Of a DNA stretch of 64,000 nt, positions 44,701 through 56,905 are shown in pieces; position 1 is the first letter of the stretch, and each line of letters begins with the position of its first letter. Under the pieces are notes generated by a model that ran no database searches, had not been told where the DNA came from, and saw only the letters and a list, made by a program, of their open reading frames with translations. The position numbers were made by a program, and so were the translations under genes. The stretch is taken from NCBI GenBank assembly GCA_965649825.1, contig OZ287699.1, positions 186,001-250,000 on the forward strand. Reading direction: 5' to 3'. This DNA is from Penicillus capitatus. Lineage: Eukaryota; Chlorophyta.

Positions 44701-46713
44701 GGCGTCAAAGCTCTCGGGATCCAACAGGACGTCCTCCACTGTGCTCTCTGGTGTCTTCTCCTGCATTAAGGTTCTTAAGAAGAGCAGTCGACGACCGAGG
44801 GCTGTCGTTTCGATCTGGACATCCGGGAGGTCCAGTCGATCAATGCCGGCATCTCTGATCGTCCGCACCGCTTCGTTACCTCGGAAGACTGCTTGGCGAA
44901 TGCGCACGAGGTTGTTGATAGGACTGGAAGGCCGAACATGGATGGCTCCTCCCGCCAATGCCCTGTTCCGAACAAACGCATTTCTGCCGTCATCTACTGA
45001 GTAGAGCTCGAAATTCGAGACGCTGTCCACGTAGACAGCGCCGCCACGCCGTGCGGCATTGCTTTCGAAGTAGTTCGTCTGTAGCGTCGTCTGTCCAGAA
45101 GGAAGAGAGGCCAGGAGACACAGTCCTCCGCCGTTTCGGCCAGCACGATTTCGATAGTATCGCACACCTTGCAGAACAACCTGCCCTGCTCCCAGGAGAA
45201 ACAACCCTGCCCCATCCAACGCCGCATTCTCGGTGAAGTAGACGTCCAGGTCGATCCCGTCGAATGGCCCTTTGAAGAAGACTGCACCAGCGCCATTGGT
45301 CAACATAACGCCGCCGCCGGCCGTAGCTCGGTTTCGGTTGAAACGCACATTCCGCAGACGTGCCTACATAGAGTGATCACACAGGTATTGATGCGACGGA
45401 TAGGACGTCTTACGGAAATGACGTTGCGCATCAGGATCGCGCCGCCAGCCAGTTGGGCCTCGTTGTCTTCGAACTGACTGTTTTCGATGCTGATCTCCGT
45501 GACGAGTTCCGTCACGGCGTGAATCGCCCCGCCATAGGAGGCCGTGTTGTTGCGGAAGACGCATCGATCGATTCGGGCACGACTCAGGACACTCGTAAAT
45601 ACGACGTAGATCGCCCCTCCCGCTTCCAGATCGGTCACACGATCTTGCGACGCATCGTCCACTGAGGTCACACGATTACGAACGAAACTGCATTCCACGA
45701 TAATCACGTCGTCGTTATCGCTGACGTAGATGGCGCCTCCGGCAGGCACGGCTGTATTTTCTTCAAAGTCCGTTTTCTCGATCCGGACGCTGGAGTAGCC
45801 GTGGACATAGATCGCCCCTCCCGATGGCGTTGGGGACGGAAACTTGAGAAAGACGGCGTTTTCCAGAGGGGCGCCGTTGCTTAGCGTGAGTCCCGTCGGA
45901 TCTTCGCCGCCAGATACATCTCGATTGCGTCGAAAACGGCATTTCTTGATCGAAACGCTTGCAATTGTCCCGAAAAAATTCTCCGTCAAGCCTGCCGCGA
46001 TGGCCCCTCCGGCAATGGACGCTTCGTTCTCCTCAAACAGCGTTTTCTTGACATTCAAACTTCCAGCACCGTCGACCAGAATGCCACCGCCCGTCGATGC
46101 TTTATTTCGACGAAATTCGCAATTCTCGACCACTGCCTGTGTACCGGCACCGACGGTTAGTCCCCCTCCTTTGACATCCCTAGCATTCGGATCGGCAACA
46201 TTGTCAAGGAACTGGACTCGGGTGAAATTGACGCGAAGGTTTCTGAAACTGTACACGGTATCGATATCGAAAGGATCATATACGACATCCGGATTCAACA
46301 GCGTCACGGCACCGCCGAGGCATTCTTCAAACGTCAGGTTGACGACATCCACCCCAGTCGCCCGAATCTCCACACGGCCGTCATCTCGACAGCGAATCCG
46401 CGTCGCTGTGGCGTTCGCACCGATTAGACGCACGCCGCGACTCTGAATGCTGAGCACTGTGTCGAGGGAGACGCTCTCGACGGCGAACAAAAACGTAGTG
46501 CGCGGTGTCGCCTCAGCAATGCGTTGGGCAAAGTCGCCGGCATCGATCTCATTAATCGTGACCGTCTCCGAGTTGGCACCTATTTAAAGCACGCTCATCT
46601 TGCGAGCGACATTCTAGCATCGTGAAGGACGGACTCTGCGCAGCGGCGTTGCGGCTGAGTGCGAAGAGGGTGCAGAGAAGGAGAAGGCGATAAAGTGGAG
46701 GTCTTGTTTTCAT
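41755..46713 (-). CDS. Large secreted beta-helix (POMP-like) protein with Cys-rich stalk and multi-pass membrane C-terminus
   Basis: One gene of about 1,540 residues joins three long frames. A signal peptide (ATG at 46713, core LYRLLLLCTLFALS) is spliced to a long run of right-handed beta-helix repeats, with recurring N-x-A-x-x-G-G-A and F-x-x-N motifs, as in chlamydial polymorphic outer-membrane proteins and many algal surface proteins. A Cys-rich segment follows (CDPCDQEQFG, CDGCPDNARC, GPLCGSCVKGYG), then the first membrane helix (LTAILIGVVCLWTLFLLV) and, after two introns, several more (FPLVLTALYILVN, GILGIPGLLIITAGIPIGLALFLLY, SIIIIATNVFMVGLFVYRLL). A last exon gives a charged cytosolic tail with a stop at 41755. 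One intron (42905-42953) has a GC donor. A cell-surface adhesive or sensing role is inferred. Ends tail to tail with trehalase. Confidence 0.8.
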
Positions 46714-47576
46714 TGCGTTCGCTTTGCGCAAGAGCATCTGCGAGGCAGTGCGAAAAGCGAGGTCGTCCATACGGTCGAACCACGTCAAGAAAGCCGCACC
46801 CACTATCCGCCGTCATTTCAATCCACGTGATCCGCTGGCCATACGACAGCGACGTCTGATGCGTCAGACGTCGCTGTCGGCGTCAACGATCTCACTCTTT
46901 CATCGAGATGCCGTTCATTGTCGAGCGCGCTGTCGAGACGATGTGACATGTCCTATGGGTTCAGTTACACAATCACGCGATCGCTTCCTGAGCTTGAATG
47001 TATGATGAGCCGTTTTCGCAACAGAATGATCTCAATGCACCACCACTGAGCGTTTCCAATGCCCCCCATTATCCATTTGCCGAAATTATTCCCTTCTAAA
47101 CAAGGGCAAGCGCTAAACAATGGAATTCCGACACTCGAAGTGCAAAACATTCACATTGTTATTATTGATGGGTTCGATTGATATCACTCAAGTGCGGTCG
47201 TCATGCCTCTTTGGCTACAGCTTGCATACGCAGGTGACCACCGACAGAAATAACAGATTATCAGGCAGTCGAGCAACAACGCCATCTGCCGCTTTATGCC
47301 CCCTCACATCATGGCAGACCCGGATGGAGTACGTCATGCCCCATGACAGCTAAGCCAACGGCAAATGGGCTCTGTCATAGACGGCCCTCATTATGTCAAT
47401 TGCGTTCGTAAAAAAGTAATGAAAGTGTGCTATACTTAATGAATATCCTCACGTCACGTCATGTCCCATGAGTGTGTGATCCATCATCAACTTTATCTCA
47501 ACTCAATTTTGAAAGTACTAGACATCCGGTGGGCAGTGTGATTGGTAAGGAAGGGGAAATGATCTCTGGCAGAGCA
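46714..47576. other. Intergenic region upstream of the beta-helix gene
   Basis: About 860 bp between two minus-strand genes. It holds short ORFs only and no recognisable repeat. The promoter of the beta-helix gene should lie in the first part. Confidence 0.5.
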
Positions 47577-50056
47577 TTATCGACAATCCGCAAGCAAATG
47601 CAGCGTTGTGTCCTTGATCACTCTTCTCTTGTTACCCAGACGCTCTCCTCGTCCACGTAATCTCAAACGGGTGCGCGGGTGGATGATCTTACAGTAGATG
47701 TGGTAGTACAGATCCACTTCCCGACGAAACGGCGCCCCCAAGAGGACTCTGAGCTGGATCGCTAGTTTGAGATATCTTTGCTCGCCGACGCCGAAGATCG
47801 ACGTCTTTGTGCGCATCTTTTTGGACAGAAATTTCGACGGCTGCAGTAAAGCCACGATATCGAGAGCGTCATGTTGACGACTCTGTACGGCTTCCAGTTC
47901 AACAAAATCCGAATCGGGTGGCGCAACGCGAATGGCGACGACGCCCTCGACGGAAAAGGGGATGGTATCTTGCGTCGTGATGCGGAGATGAAGACGCGCA
48001 TCCTGCTCGAGACGCAAAACGTGGACCGGATGTCCAGGCAAGGAGTCATCGTAGAAGCGCTCCGCCATTTCGGCTTCTCTCAAATTGAACGGAAAATCTG
48101 CCGAGCTGCTGCTCGAGAAATGCTCCGCCTGGAAAGTCAGCGACGTATGGTTGTTGAAGATCTCGACCCAAGTCTCCTCCGGCCAACGACAGACATCGCC
48201 CAGATTGAGATCGCTCTCGGATGGGATCTGCAGAGACATCTGAGCAAAGCGACAACGACAGGGAGTGTTTACGGTTGTTGTTCGAGAGTCCATGGCCCGG
48301 CTGCCGTCGATGGCGCATTCGAAGAAGACGTCCTCCAATGCTCCGGCAACTGTTTGTCGTTCCGCTGGGTCGGTACGGAGCAGATGGTAGATAAATCGCA
48401 GACCATCTCCACGGCCTTCCTTGCGATCGATCGAAGAGTCCTTGTGTGTCCTCTCTCTCGCAGAGAGCTCCTTCATGTCCCTCTCCACGATCGCCTGAAC
48501 GCCCAATGCATTGCGGATACTAGAACCTAAGCCATACGTTGTTTGAGATCGGCGGCGATCGGACGATCGAGATCGAGTGGCATACGTGTGAGAATTTCGA
48601 AGGTCATGATTCCGAAGGACCACATGTCTGCAGCAGATGGAAGTTGTGCTTGAGCGACGTCCTTGTCAACGGCGCGGAGGATCTCCGGAGCCGCATAGCG
48701 ACTGGTGCTGCGAGGCAGAGTGGCCGGTTTATCCAAAAAAGAAGCGTAGTCCAATCCGACGATTTTCCAGGAGAAGTCCGATTCGAACCACATGAATTTG
48801 GATGGGGTTAGGTTCCCGTGGGTTATGTTCAAGCTATGGAGGTACTCTAAGGCTTCAAGGATCTAATCACACATTTCGATGTTCACTGAGTGAAAAGGGT
48901 ACGGTAAAAGAGTGAGAACCGCGTAAAGGATCGTTCGCTGTTCGGCGATGGTCGTGCGTCTTGAGGCCAGACGTCGCGTCAAGGTGTAGGAACCGCGTTC
49001 GAAGACCAAACAGGGCGGAAACCCTTCTTCGTCCTCGATCACATCTAGCAGTCTGGCCACAGGAGACGCACGTTATCGGGGGAATGTGTGAGATAGGTCG
49101 TGTTACTGGCAGACGAGGGAGCTTCGATGCGTGTAACGGCAGATTCGGACAGCGTTCTTCCACGGTTGCGTCGTCTCGGTATAGAACTTCAGGAAGACGC
49201 GTCTCGATGTCTTCAGCTCCGTCGCGTAGCGGCAGTTCGGATTGCCCGGAATGCGCTCATGTGCGATTCTGTACCTACAGGATGGCGGCGCCATTGCGTC
49301 AGTCACACAGCGACGCATTGACGGTACCTGTTGGCGAAGATGACGCCGCCGTCCAGAGCCTCCAATCTCGCCAGAGGGTCGCTCTTCGACGACGAAGGTG
49401 GTCGCGTCGACGGTGGCGACGAAGGATCGTCTTCGGATTCGGTTATCGGATCGATGGACGAGGACGGACGTGTCTCGTCGATCGAAGACGTCGAGTCGAT
49501 CGACGAGACGATCGAGATCGGCACCGTGTTCATTCCGACTGTTTTATCGTCCACTACAAACATCTCCTCCGTCTCATCGAATGGCGGCGAAGGAGGACGG
49601 ACTGGAGCTATGGGTGGCGAAGAGACTGTCGTCTTCGGAATCCGAATGCCACACCACGGAGGCGTCATCCGAGAAGCCTTGAGAGTTGGAGGTGCATGGC
49701 TCGCGACGGTTTGCTCGCGGCGACCGGCGTCTGGGCCATCTCGGACGTATGGAGAATTTCTGACTCGCTTGGCGAAACACTCCGGAAAGACTCGTTGCCG
49801 TTGTCGATGATTTGGTCGACGCCTGTTGGTCGCCAGACGCATGACGACGCGTGGCCTTGTCCTTGAAGGCGGACCAGAATCTGCTAGTCTTTTTGGACCG
49901 AGGCAGTTTGTCTGCAGCACCATACACTCCATTTCGCGATGCTCCATGGAGACGGGGCTGGAGACCGTACTTAAGCTGTGGGTTATGGAGGACATAATTG
50001 TGGTCGGTATCGGCAGTGCAGTACGTTTCCGTTCTACAGCCTGTCGAGAAGGGCAT
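47577..50056 (-). CDS. Protein kinase-like protein, catalytic residues lost (pseudokinase)
   Basis: A Ser/Pro-rich N-terminal region (ATG at 50056 is one choice) leads to a kinase fold: VFLKFY at the VAVK strand (Lys kept), FPPCLVFERGSYTL at the hinge, ILEALEYLHSLNITHGNLTPSKFMW at the catalytic loop, WKIVGLDYASFL at the DFG strand, SRYAAPEIL at the APE motif and ADMWSFGIMTFEIL at helix F. HRD is HGN, the LKP Lys is Thr, the catalytic-loop Asn is Lys, and DFG reads GLD, so phosphotransfer is not expected. A C-terminal domain of about 240 residues (to 47577) is one exon with no recognised fold. Exon borders in the N-lobe (49030-49330) are uncertain because two frames are open there. A scaffold or allosteric role is inferred. 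Confidence 0.65.
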
Positions 50057-51796
50057 GTCAGAAGAGAGTTTGGGAAGCTATGCGGAAGACATGCCTTGTG
50101 GAAAGTGTGGAAAAGGGGATTCTGAGCTAAAGTACAGAGCAAAGCTGTCTTTACTAGGCGTCGCTGAACTCGGCAAGTGGAGATAGAGAGAAGCCAACGG
50201 CGGAGGAGCACTTTATTCTCCGCGGCGTGAATAAAAACAAAGGTGTGCCGTTCGGGCAAAAATACCTGCTGTTAAGTGGTACGAGCTGCAAACAGTCATG
50301 TCTAGACACGCGTTTAGGTTTCTATTAATTTAATGCGATGGCTCTGTTTTCACGGAGAGATCCAGTCGATTCGGTCGCGTCGCGGTAACCGCTGCAAAAG
50401 GCCGCGTGTTAATACGGCAGATGTTCACATGTGGCCATAAATGCCATCCACGTCTTGGAGGGCGTCGACGCGATCTGGCCGCGCCTAGCCGCGGGGTGGA
50501 GGAAATGATCAAGACGCGGGCAGCCGAAAAAAGCGTCTCTAAATGACTCTAGGTGGACGTGGACACTTGTTGTGATGAACGCACGGTTGGTCGGTTGGTT
50601 CCATCTTGGCATAAGACATGTGTCTGCGAGAAATGCAAGAGAGTGGGATGGACAGAGCTAGCTGTGCATTGTTTGTTAGGGAAGGCAGAGGAAGTCCTCG
50701 GTCGATCGTGCATCGTTACGGCACTCTGGTCACCTTTGGTGTCGTGGAAGCGTTCCTCCTTTGCCAATATGCTCGAGGAAGGTCGTGTCAGCAATGGCGG
50801 CGCAAAAAATGGGCGGCGTCTCCTAGTGTTTGCGAAGCAGTCTTCTAAGCGCTCGATTCTGCTGAGGAGGACGCATTGTTTCCAGCTTTGCAAAGGCAGG
50901 CGTCTCAGCGGCGCTCCATCCAGATCTGCACGATTCGCTAGAACACGTCTTTGGTTTTAGGAATGGACGGCGACGCAGCCATCTTCTGCGAATGTGAACA
51001 AAGTCCAAATGTGTTTGGACATTCTTCTCGACTGTCCAGTCTTGGCGCAGCCCGTCTCTTCTAGTATCCTTGGCCTATCGAAAGGCACATACGCATCGCA
51101 CACATAAAGGCAGTTCCTATCGCACAGCATTTGCTGGCTAAGTCAAAACCCTAACACCATCCCAACCATCCATCCCCTAGCGAAATCGACAAAACCCTAG
51201 AGAACGCGTTCTTCATCTTTTGGCTGACGGCTTGAGGTGAGCACCTACTTCAAGACACAGGGCTGTCTATTACAGTTCTCCTCCGATGCAGCCTTCTGAA
51301 GAGACCGATCATTTTCTTCCCTCAGAAGCCGTGCGAAGGCGCATACCACCTTCCTCTATTCTTCGCGTGTCGCGACCCCGTCGTCCTTCTCTGCAGGAAG
51401 TCGCGCCAGAAGTACGACAGCCAACTGCCGCGTCGTTGCGTCAGACGCGAACGACAACGGAAGGGACATGTGGCGTTCTCCTTCCATGTCCTGTGCCCAA
51501 CGCGGCGCGTATGGGCGGCGTGTAACCGAGAAACACTTCTTAGCGTCATCCACAGCTTCAGATGCGCATCTAACGACAGGTGCGATCTGAGAGTTCACAT
51601 CGGATTTCAGTAGAAGGACGACGAACTGTCCCACGAACCGACGCGCGGGTAGGCAGCTGACGTAACGTGAAAAGCGAAATTCACCAGAGGACGGTTAGCA
51701 CCTATTCGACCCAGTTGTGGCCCTTATCCAGTCCTAAAAAACAAGCGGTTCACCACGTCACGAGGTTCAGCTTGAGTTGAATTGGTATTGGCCACC
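50057..51796. other. Pseudokinase-M5 intergenic region
   Basis: About 1.7 kb. ORFs of 135 codons (50553-50960, plus) and 114 codons (50549-50893, minus) overlap on opposite strands; neither has a paralogue or motif. I cannot support a gene. Confidence 0.4.
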
Positions 51797-53240
51797 ATGC
51801 TGTCAGTATTCCGTGGACGAATGCGCTCTTTTTCTTACAAGACAGACGCACGGACATACGACGATGTCGCTAAGACCACAGGCAAGGCTCACGTTCTCAG
51901 CGTTTCTCCCCTAAAACGCCGTGGGGGTGTTCAGAGGGAAGTGGCTCGTATAAAGGGGTCAGCTATTCCTACGACATCTCCTCGAAGCGATGGTCTGGCC
52001 AATACGAAGTAAGACCTCACCGCACAGACAGTAGCTGCCTTACTAACTACTGGCCGCCAGTGTCGCATACACAGACATTTCTTGGATTCGGGAGCCGAGG
52101 AATTCCTGTCCGACGAATTCGCTCTAGCTGGATACAAATGGTACGTGCGTTCGTGCATTCGGCGGGTGACTGAGTGGGGGATACCTTGACGCGACGTAGG
52201 AGATTAAAAGTTGAGGTCGTGGATGGACTGCTTTCCGTGTTCCTTGTATCGAGTAATCAAGTCCGTCTGAAAGTACATTACAGTATTATTCTTGCCAATC
52301 AACTCGATCCCTTAAGAAGCATCGCCAACGGTAAGGCGGCTGAGCGTGGTGCCGATGGATGATGTGACGTGCGTGATCAGGTTGGCGTAAAGTGATCGAA
52401 GCGGGATCGACCCGAGGCTATAGCGAGATCATTTCCGTTGCAGAGATCGTTGAACGCTCGTGTGGATTTCTTTTGGGGGATAGCTTCGTTTTGCAGCTCG
52501 GCCTTCGACTGTCCATTCCCGAAAACGAAAGTCTTGCCGTTGCGGCGTGTGGAGCCACCCGCATCTGCACCGTAACCACCCCTTCTCTCGTTCCATACCC
52601 CACTGATCGATCATCATCCGCCTGTAGTGGACATTGAGATACATCGACGAAGTCGGCCCCGTCTATTTGACCTCGGATGATATTGAACTCGGAAACGCAA
52701 CTTGGTAAGGCGATCGATGACGGCGATGTGACAGCTACCCTCCTTTACGTGTGTGTCTAGGAATATCAGATTTCCTCCATTTAGAGTGACGGAGAAGGGA
52801 GATGCACGCGGGGCCTACCTCTACTGCAAAACAGAAACCCCAACCGAAGCAAAATTCAAACTCACCGTACTCAATCATCATAGCGATAAAGAAAGCAGAT
52901 GCAAAGGTGGGAGGAGATGCCAGTCGATAGGGAGGGACGCATCTGTGGTGCTGTAGAGTTGGTTTTTGAGTTCCCTATGGGTACTTCAGGAAGGGGATGG
53001 GCGAACTTCATCCCGAAGAAGGCGCTACAAGATCCAACTCTTGGATACATTAAAGACGGTTGGCTCACCCTGATCGCCCACGTGTCCCTCTTAGGTATGT
53101 CATCACAGCAGGCAGGTGTCGATTGACACGGCATCGTCTGTTCTGCAGCAAATGTACCTTCCGTGGAGACGCCGATGGCGAATGTCGTATCTCCTGATGA
53201 AAAACAGCAATCGGTTGCATTACTTGCTGGAGAAACATAA
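51797..53240 (+). CDS. M5: tandem MATH protein without RING, distant from the cluster
   Basis: The ATG at 51797 sits in GCCACCATG, a strong Kozak context. The first exon is longer than in M2/M3 and ends at a GC donor (intron 51882-51934). The first MATH domain starts YKGVSYSYDISSKRWSGQYE, and all later exon borders equal those of M1-M4. The second MATH domain ends GTSGRGWANFIPKKALQDPTLGYIKDGWLTLIAHVSL. After one more intron a short tail (NVPSVETPMANVVS...LLAGET) stops at 53240 with no RING. About 370 residues. It lies 18 kb beyond the last T gene, between housekeeping genes, with no T partner nearby, so the family is not confined to the cluster. Confidence 0.75.
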
Positions 53241-54392
53241 GCTCCAAGCGTCGATGAAGATGACGCTCTTAGCGAGAAAGTTTTCTATTTCGTTGACATA
53301 AATCGCCTGCTCCGAAACCGCAGGCAGTTTCCATAAGAATAACGTATGACGACGTAACGTCGAACACTGGTTCCACCTTCATCAACTGGTTTTTGTGAAA
53401 ATCTGATCAGTTACACTGTCCTCATTGGTTTTGGCTACCCAACGTGAGAGAATTGAGCAACGTTGTGTCTTTATCCATCCCTACTGTGTGTGAGATAAAC
53501 CCCAAATGTACGAATGAAATTTACCGACTTTTGACGGCATTCACTAGTCTGCTGCACAACACATCAGCCTTTGCATCATATGTGTGACCAACGCGAAAGC
53601 GTTTTAAAAGAGTGACCCAAGAATCGCGTGTGTGACATTCTCCATACTCGATGTCGTAAAGTAAGGGAGATTACGAGGAGAGACGCCCCTCTATCAATCT
53701 CATTGCTTGGATGATACCACATGCGGAGCAAGACATTCGAGTGACGGGCTTCGCGCACGGTGCATGGATCGCCGAAGGCATCGAAGAGCGCATGATCGTT
53801 TTCCCATCGCGATCGATTCGAAATGGCACGATTCATTTTCGCGATCATCTGTGATCGATCGATCATTGCGACAATACAAGCGCTTGATGAGGGGGTGTCT
53901 TAATCAGATGTTTTGGACATGTGTGATCGAATATGTGAACGAAACAGATCGATCATACTGCCGACGATACGCATTTCCGTATCGCAGACTAGCGCGGCGA
54001 TCGAGATTCGGCACAGACAAAGAAAAAGGCAAACATTTCATGACATGTGTATCAACAGTTGTCGCTTTCAAGTTACTGAATCTCAGACAGGCACAAGACC
54101 ATCCGGATGCATTGCTGTCGCGTCATCTAACAACAGCTGTTACTTGACGTCCGTCGTCACAGAAACTATTCGAAACGTGACACCGCCGTTTTACAAATGA
54201 ACATGCGATAAGTCTGCATAAAATGAAGAAGGACTGACGGACGGCAGGCACATTTACATTGCTTTAACTGAGTTCGTTAGCAATGCAAAAAGAATGACGG
54301 GTGTGTGCGAGGCAACAACTCTAGTATCAGCAGAATGGCAGAAATAGAAGCAAGACACAAAAGAAAACGAGCATTTCTTCTCGACCCATCCT
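53241..54392. other. M5 to Gag-like ORF intergenic region
   Basis: About 1.15 kb, partly AT-rich. A 96-codon minus frame (53866-53576) has a GTATGG donor-like site and GAGTGACC-type intron words and might be the exon of a small gene, but no partner exon is recognisable. Confidence 0.4.
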
Positions 54393-55568
54393 TTAAAGAA
54401 CAAAGCGCCTGGATGCCGGAGCCATTGACATTGCCGGAGCCATGGGTGGTTTGTATGCCCTTCTCGACAACATGGGTGGTTCGGATGGCTTCGACAATCT
54501 GGGCGGTTGGGATGGCGTCGGCGGCGGCGTATCGCTCTGTGCTTCGCGTCCGACTGCTTCGTTTCCACGAAGCGCCTCAGCGAAGCTTGGATCCGCACCG
54601 TGCAATGTCGATGCACTGTCGGAATGCATGATCTCTCTCTTGACGCCCAAAAAACGTTCAGCCTGGCGGCGGTAGTGCGGTTGATCCATCAGCGTTTTCC
54701 AAGCACGCATGAGATCCTCGGCATCGGATGCCGCCTCATAACGAACTCCGCCGCAGAAGGCCCCGACTCCCGGCGCTTTGGTCTCAGTTCTATCTCCCCT
54801 AGGACTGCCAGCTGTCTCCCGTTCACGAGACGCGGCTTTATCACCCCCCTTTGTACTAGCTTTGATGTCGACCTTCATACGGCCAGTTTTCTGTTCCCAC
54901 TTGGACCGTTCCTTGTCGCTCACTTGTGGAGCATACTGTTCAATGGCATCGAGTGCGAGATATTCGCTCAGTTCTTCATAAGTATACGTTCCTTTTGCAA
55001 CAATGGCCAACCAGTTCATTCGATTGCGAACCACATCCTCGATCGAGTCCAGCGACGCTGAACCAAACGGCATCGTCCACATCGATTTTTGCAAATCCTT
55101 GGGCAACTTTTGGTACAGTAACTGCATACAACGCGCCTTGGCGACGACACCTTGGCGCAAGAAACTATCTGCCGTGCGGCGATAACGCAAGACGAAGTCA
55201 AGGAGATTCTCTTTCTTAATATTGCGGCGCAGTTCATTGAGCTGCGTCTCCGGTTCCAATTTGTCTTTGGTGGGACGCAGGGCGCGAAGGGCGTGTTTAA
55301 TGCGCAGCCACCGCAATTCTCTGAGACCCGTGACCGATTCGGCTTGTTTGAGCTCCGATGGATCGGCGTAACTATCCAGAATGTCTCGACGCGACATGGC
55401 CTGGAATTTGGAAACGACGTCCACAACGGCACGGTCGCCGGAAGTACAGCAGTCGAGGTTCTTAAGTAGAAGGGCCAGTTCTGAATCTTCGGCGGTCTCG
55501 AGGAATTGCAGCAGCCATGGCAACGTCTGTTCTGCGTTCTTGTTCATAATATCTTTGCCCGAAGTCAT
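54393..55568 (-). CDS. Gag-like single-exon ORF
   Basis: A 391-codon frame without introns, unlike the intron-rich neighbours. The middle (about residues 70-220) reads like a retrotransposon Gag capsid domain: paired helices with ENLLDFVLRYRRTADSFLRQG and a following LLYQKLPKDLQKSMW, the usual F-x-x-x-F...L...LP pattern. The C-terminus is Pro/Ser/Met-rich and disordered, ending MAPASRRFVL. No zinc knuckle, protease or polymerase lies on either side. It may be a solo Gag, a non-autonomous element or a domesticated capsid gene. Homology is judged by pattern only. Confidence 0.5.
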   Translation of the reverse strand: MTSGKDIMNKNAEQTLPWLLQFLETAEDSELALLLKNLDCCTSGDRAVVDVVSKFQAMSRRDILDSYADPSELKQAESVTGLRELRWLRIKHALRALRPTKDKLEPETQLNELRRNIKKENLLDFVLRYRRTADSFLRQGVVAKARCMQLLYQKLPKDLQKSMWTMPFGSASLDSIEDVVRNRMNWLAIVAKGTYTYEELSEYLALDAIEQYAPQVSDKERSKWEQKTGRMKVDIKASTKGGDKAASRERETAGSPRGDRTETKAPGVGAFCGGVRYEAASDAEDLMRAWKTLMDQPHYRRQAERFLGVKREIMHSDSASTLHGADPSFAEALRGNEAVGREAQSDTPPPTPSQPPRLSKPSEPPMLSRRAYKPPMAPAMSMAPASRRFVL

Positions 55569-56359
55569 GAAGGGAGGCCGTTGGATTGGTGTTCGAAAAA
55601 ACAGACGGAATACGAATCAATCGTTGACGCGGAAAAGCGTTGTAGAAACCACAGACTCCGGTTTAAGTAATGGTCGCCGATGAAAATGATGTGACGGATG
55701 ACACGCGAGCGTCACCAATCCGCCGACACCCACACCCTTTCCGATGGAGCCCGACGAAAGGGAGCAGAATCAAAGACACCACCCTATCAGCAGCAATGCG
55801 ACGCCCAAAGTGTGAACGCGTCACGTCTTGCTCAGATGTGCGTCCTGTTGGGATCGGTATGTGGGTGATGTTATGATTTCTGCCTTATTTGGTACAAGTC
55901 AGCGAACCTCATACGGCAATCGCCTCGTCGGTAATCTGCTCTGCTGCCTCACGGTCGGCAGCACTCGAGTTGCATCCTCCTCTCTGCATCGCTCGCTACC
56001 AGGACTCGATATTTCACGATCCCGCGCATCCAGTGCGTTCAGATGAGTGCTCTCTCTGTTAAGGCTGCCTCTATGGAGTCGTCTCAGCGTCCGCTCATCG
56101 CTGAGGCGCTCATGCAACGTCACATCACGGAGGAGAGCGCGAAAGGGTGTACAGAGGAGGGCACAGTCAGCAGTCGGCGGTGTTTTCTTCCCACTGTCCG
56201 ACAGACGTCATTTCATCTGTGGCTTAATGTCTGCATGATGCCTTTAGATCTCGATCTTCGAAGAACGAGCGCGTCGCGTCCCTACTGACCCTCTTCGTCT
56301 TTTTGTCGTCCTTCCTTTACTGCATCCCAGTCCCTTTCCTTTTTCCGAAGACCACGATC
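55569..56359. other. Intergenic region upstream of psaE
   Basis: About 790 bp. Two short overlapping frames start near 56043-56047; neither is recognisable. It contains ATGATGTGACGG (55688) and CGTCACATCACGG (56109), the same word found in many introns here. It should include the psaE promoter and 5' UTR. Confidence 0.45.
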
Positions 56360-56635
56360 ATGCAGCGCGTTGCCTTAACACGACGACCTCTCGTCGTACG
56401 CGCCGCCGAAGATGCCAAAGGAGGCGCTGCCCCTCCGAAGCCCGTTGTCGGTCCGCCTCGTGGCTCGTTCGTCAAGATCCTACGCCCCGAGTCTTACTGG
56501 TACAACCAGACGGGGAAAGTCGTCTCCGTCGATCAATCGGGCATCCTCTATCCCGTCATCGTTCGGTTCGACAAAGTCAACTACTCTGGCGTGTCCACCA
56601 ACAACTTCGGCCTGAATGAAGTCGAAAAGGTCTGA
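56360..56635 (+). CDS. psaE: Photosystem I reaction centre subunit IV (PsaE), nuclear-encoded
   Basis: PsaE is a small stromal subunit on the acceptor side of photosystem I that helps ferredoxin docking. The 91-residue precursor starts [18 protein letters not shown], a short transit peptide, and continues into the SH3-like PsaE fold: [49 protein letters not shown] and the final LNEVEKV. No intron, unlike its neighbours. The open frame extends upstream to 56303 without an ATG, so the ATG at 56360 is used. A nuclear psaE with a simple transit peptide indicates a primary green plastid. Confidence 0.95.
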   Translation: MQRVALTRRPLVVRAAEDAKGGAAPPKPVVGPPRGSFVKILRPESYWYNQTGKVVSVDQSGILYPVIVRFDKVNYSGVSTNNFGLNEVEKV

Positions 56636-56905
56636 GACGACGAAGATCATGCAATGCGGTTTTGTACGGATGATCATTTTTGAAGCTAGCTCGCTTTAAA
56701 CCTCTGTCCCCTTCGTGCCGCGTGATGTGACAGCAAGAGTGACCGATTATTTAAAAGCCATAGACCTTAATTAAAATCACACAACATCCATTGACAGATC
56801 CGTTCGTACTCCAGCACGACAGCCACGCAGTCATCGAGATATAACCAAAACAAGCAGAATGATCAGTGAGAGATGGACGAGAGTCATTCAATGGGGAATC
56901 ACTAT

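Noticed and set aside
50549-50960. Two overlapping frames of 135 and 114 codons on opposite strands
   Set aside because: They are antisense to each other, neither shows a motif or splice-consistent neighbour exons, and I could not choose between them.
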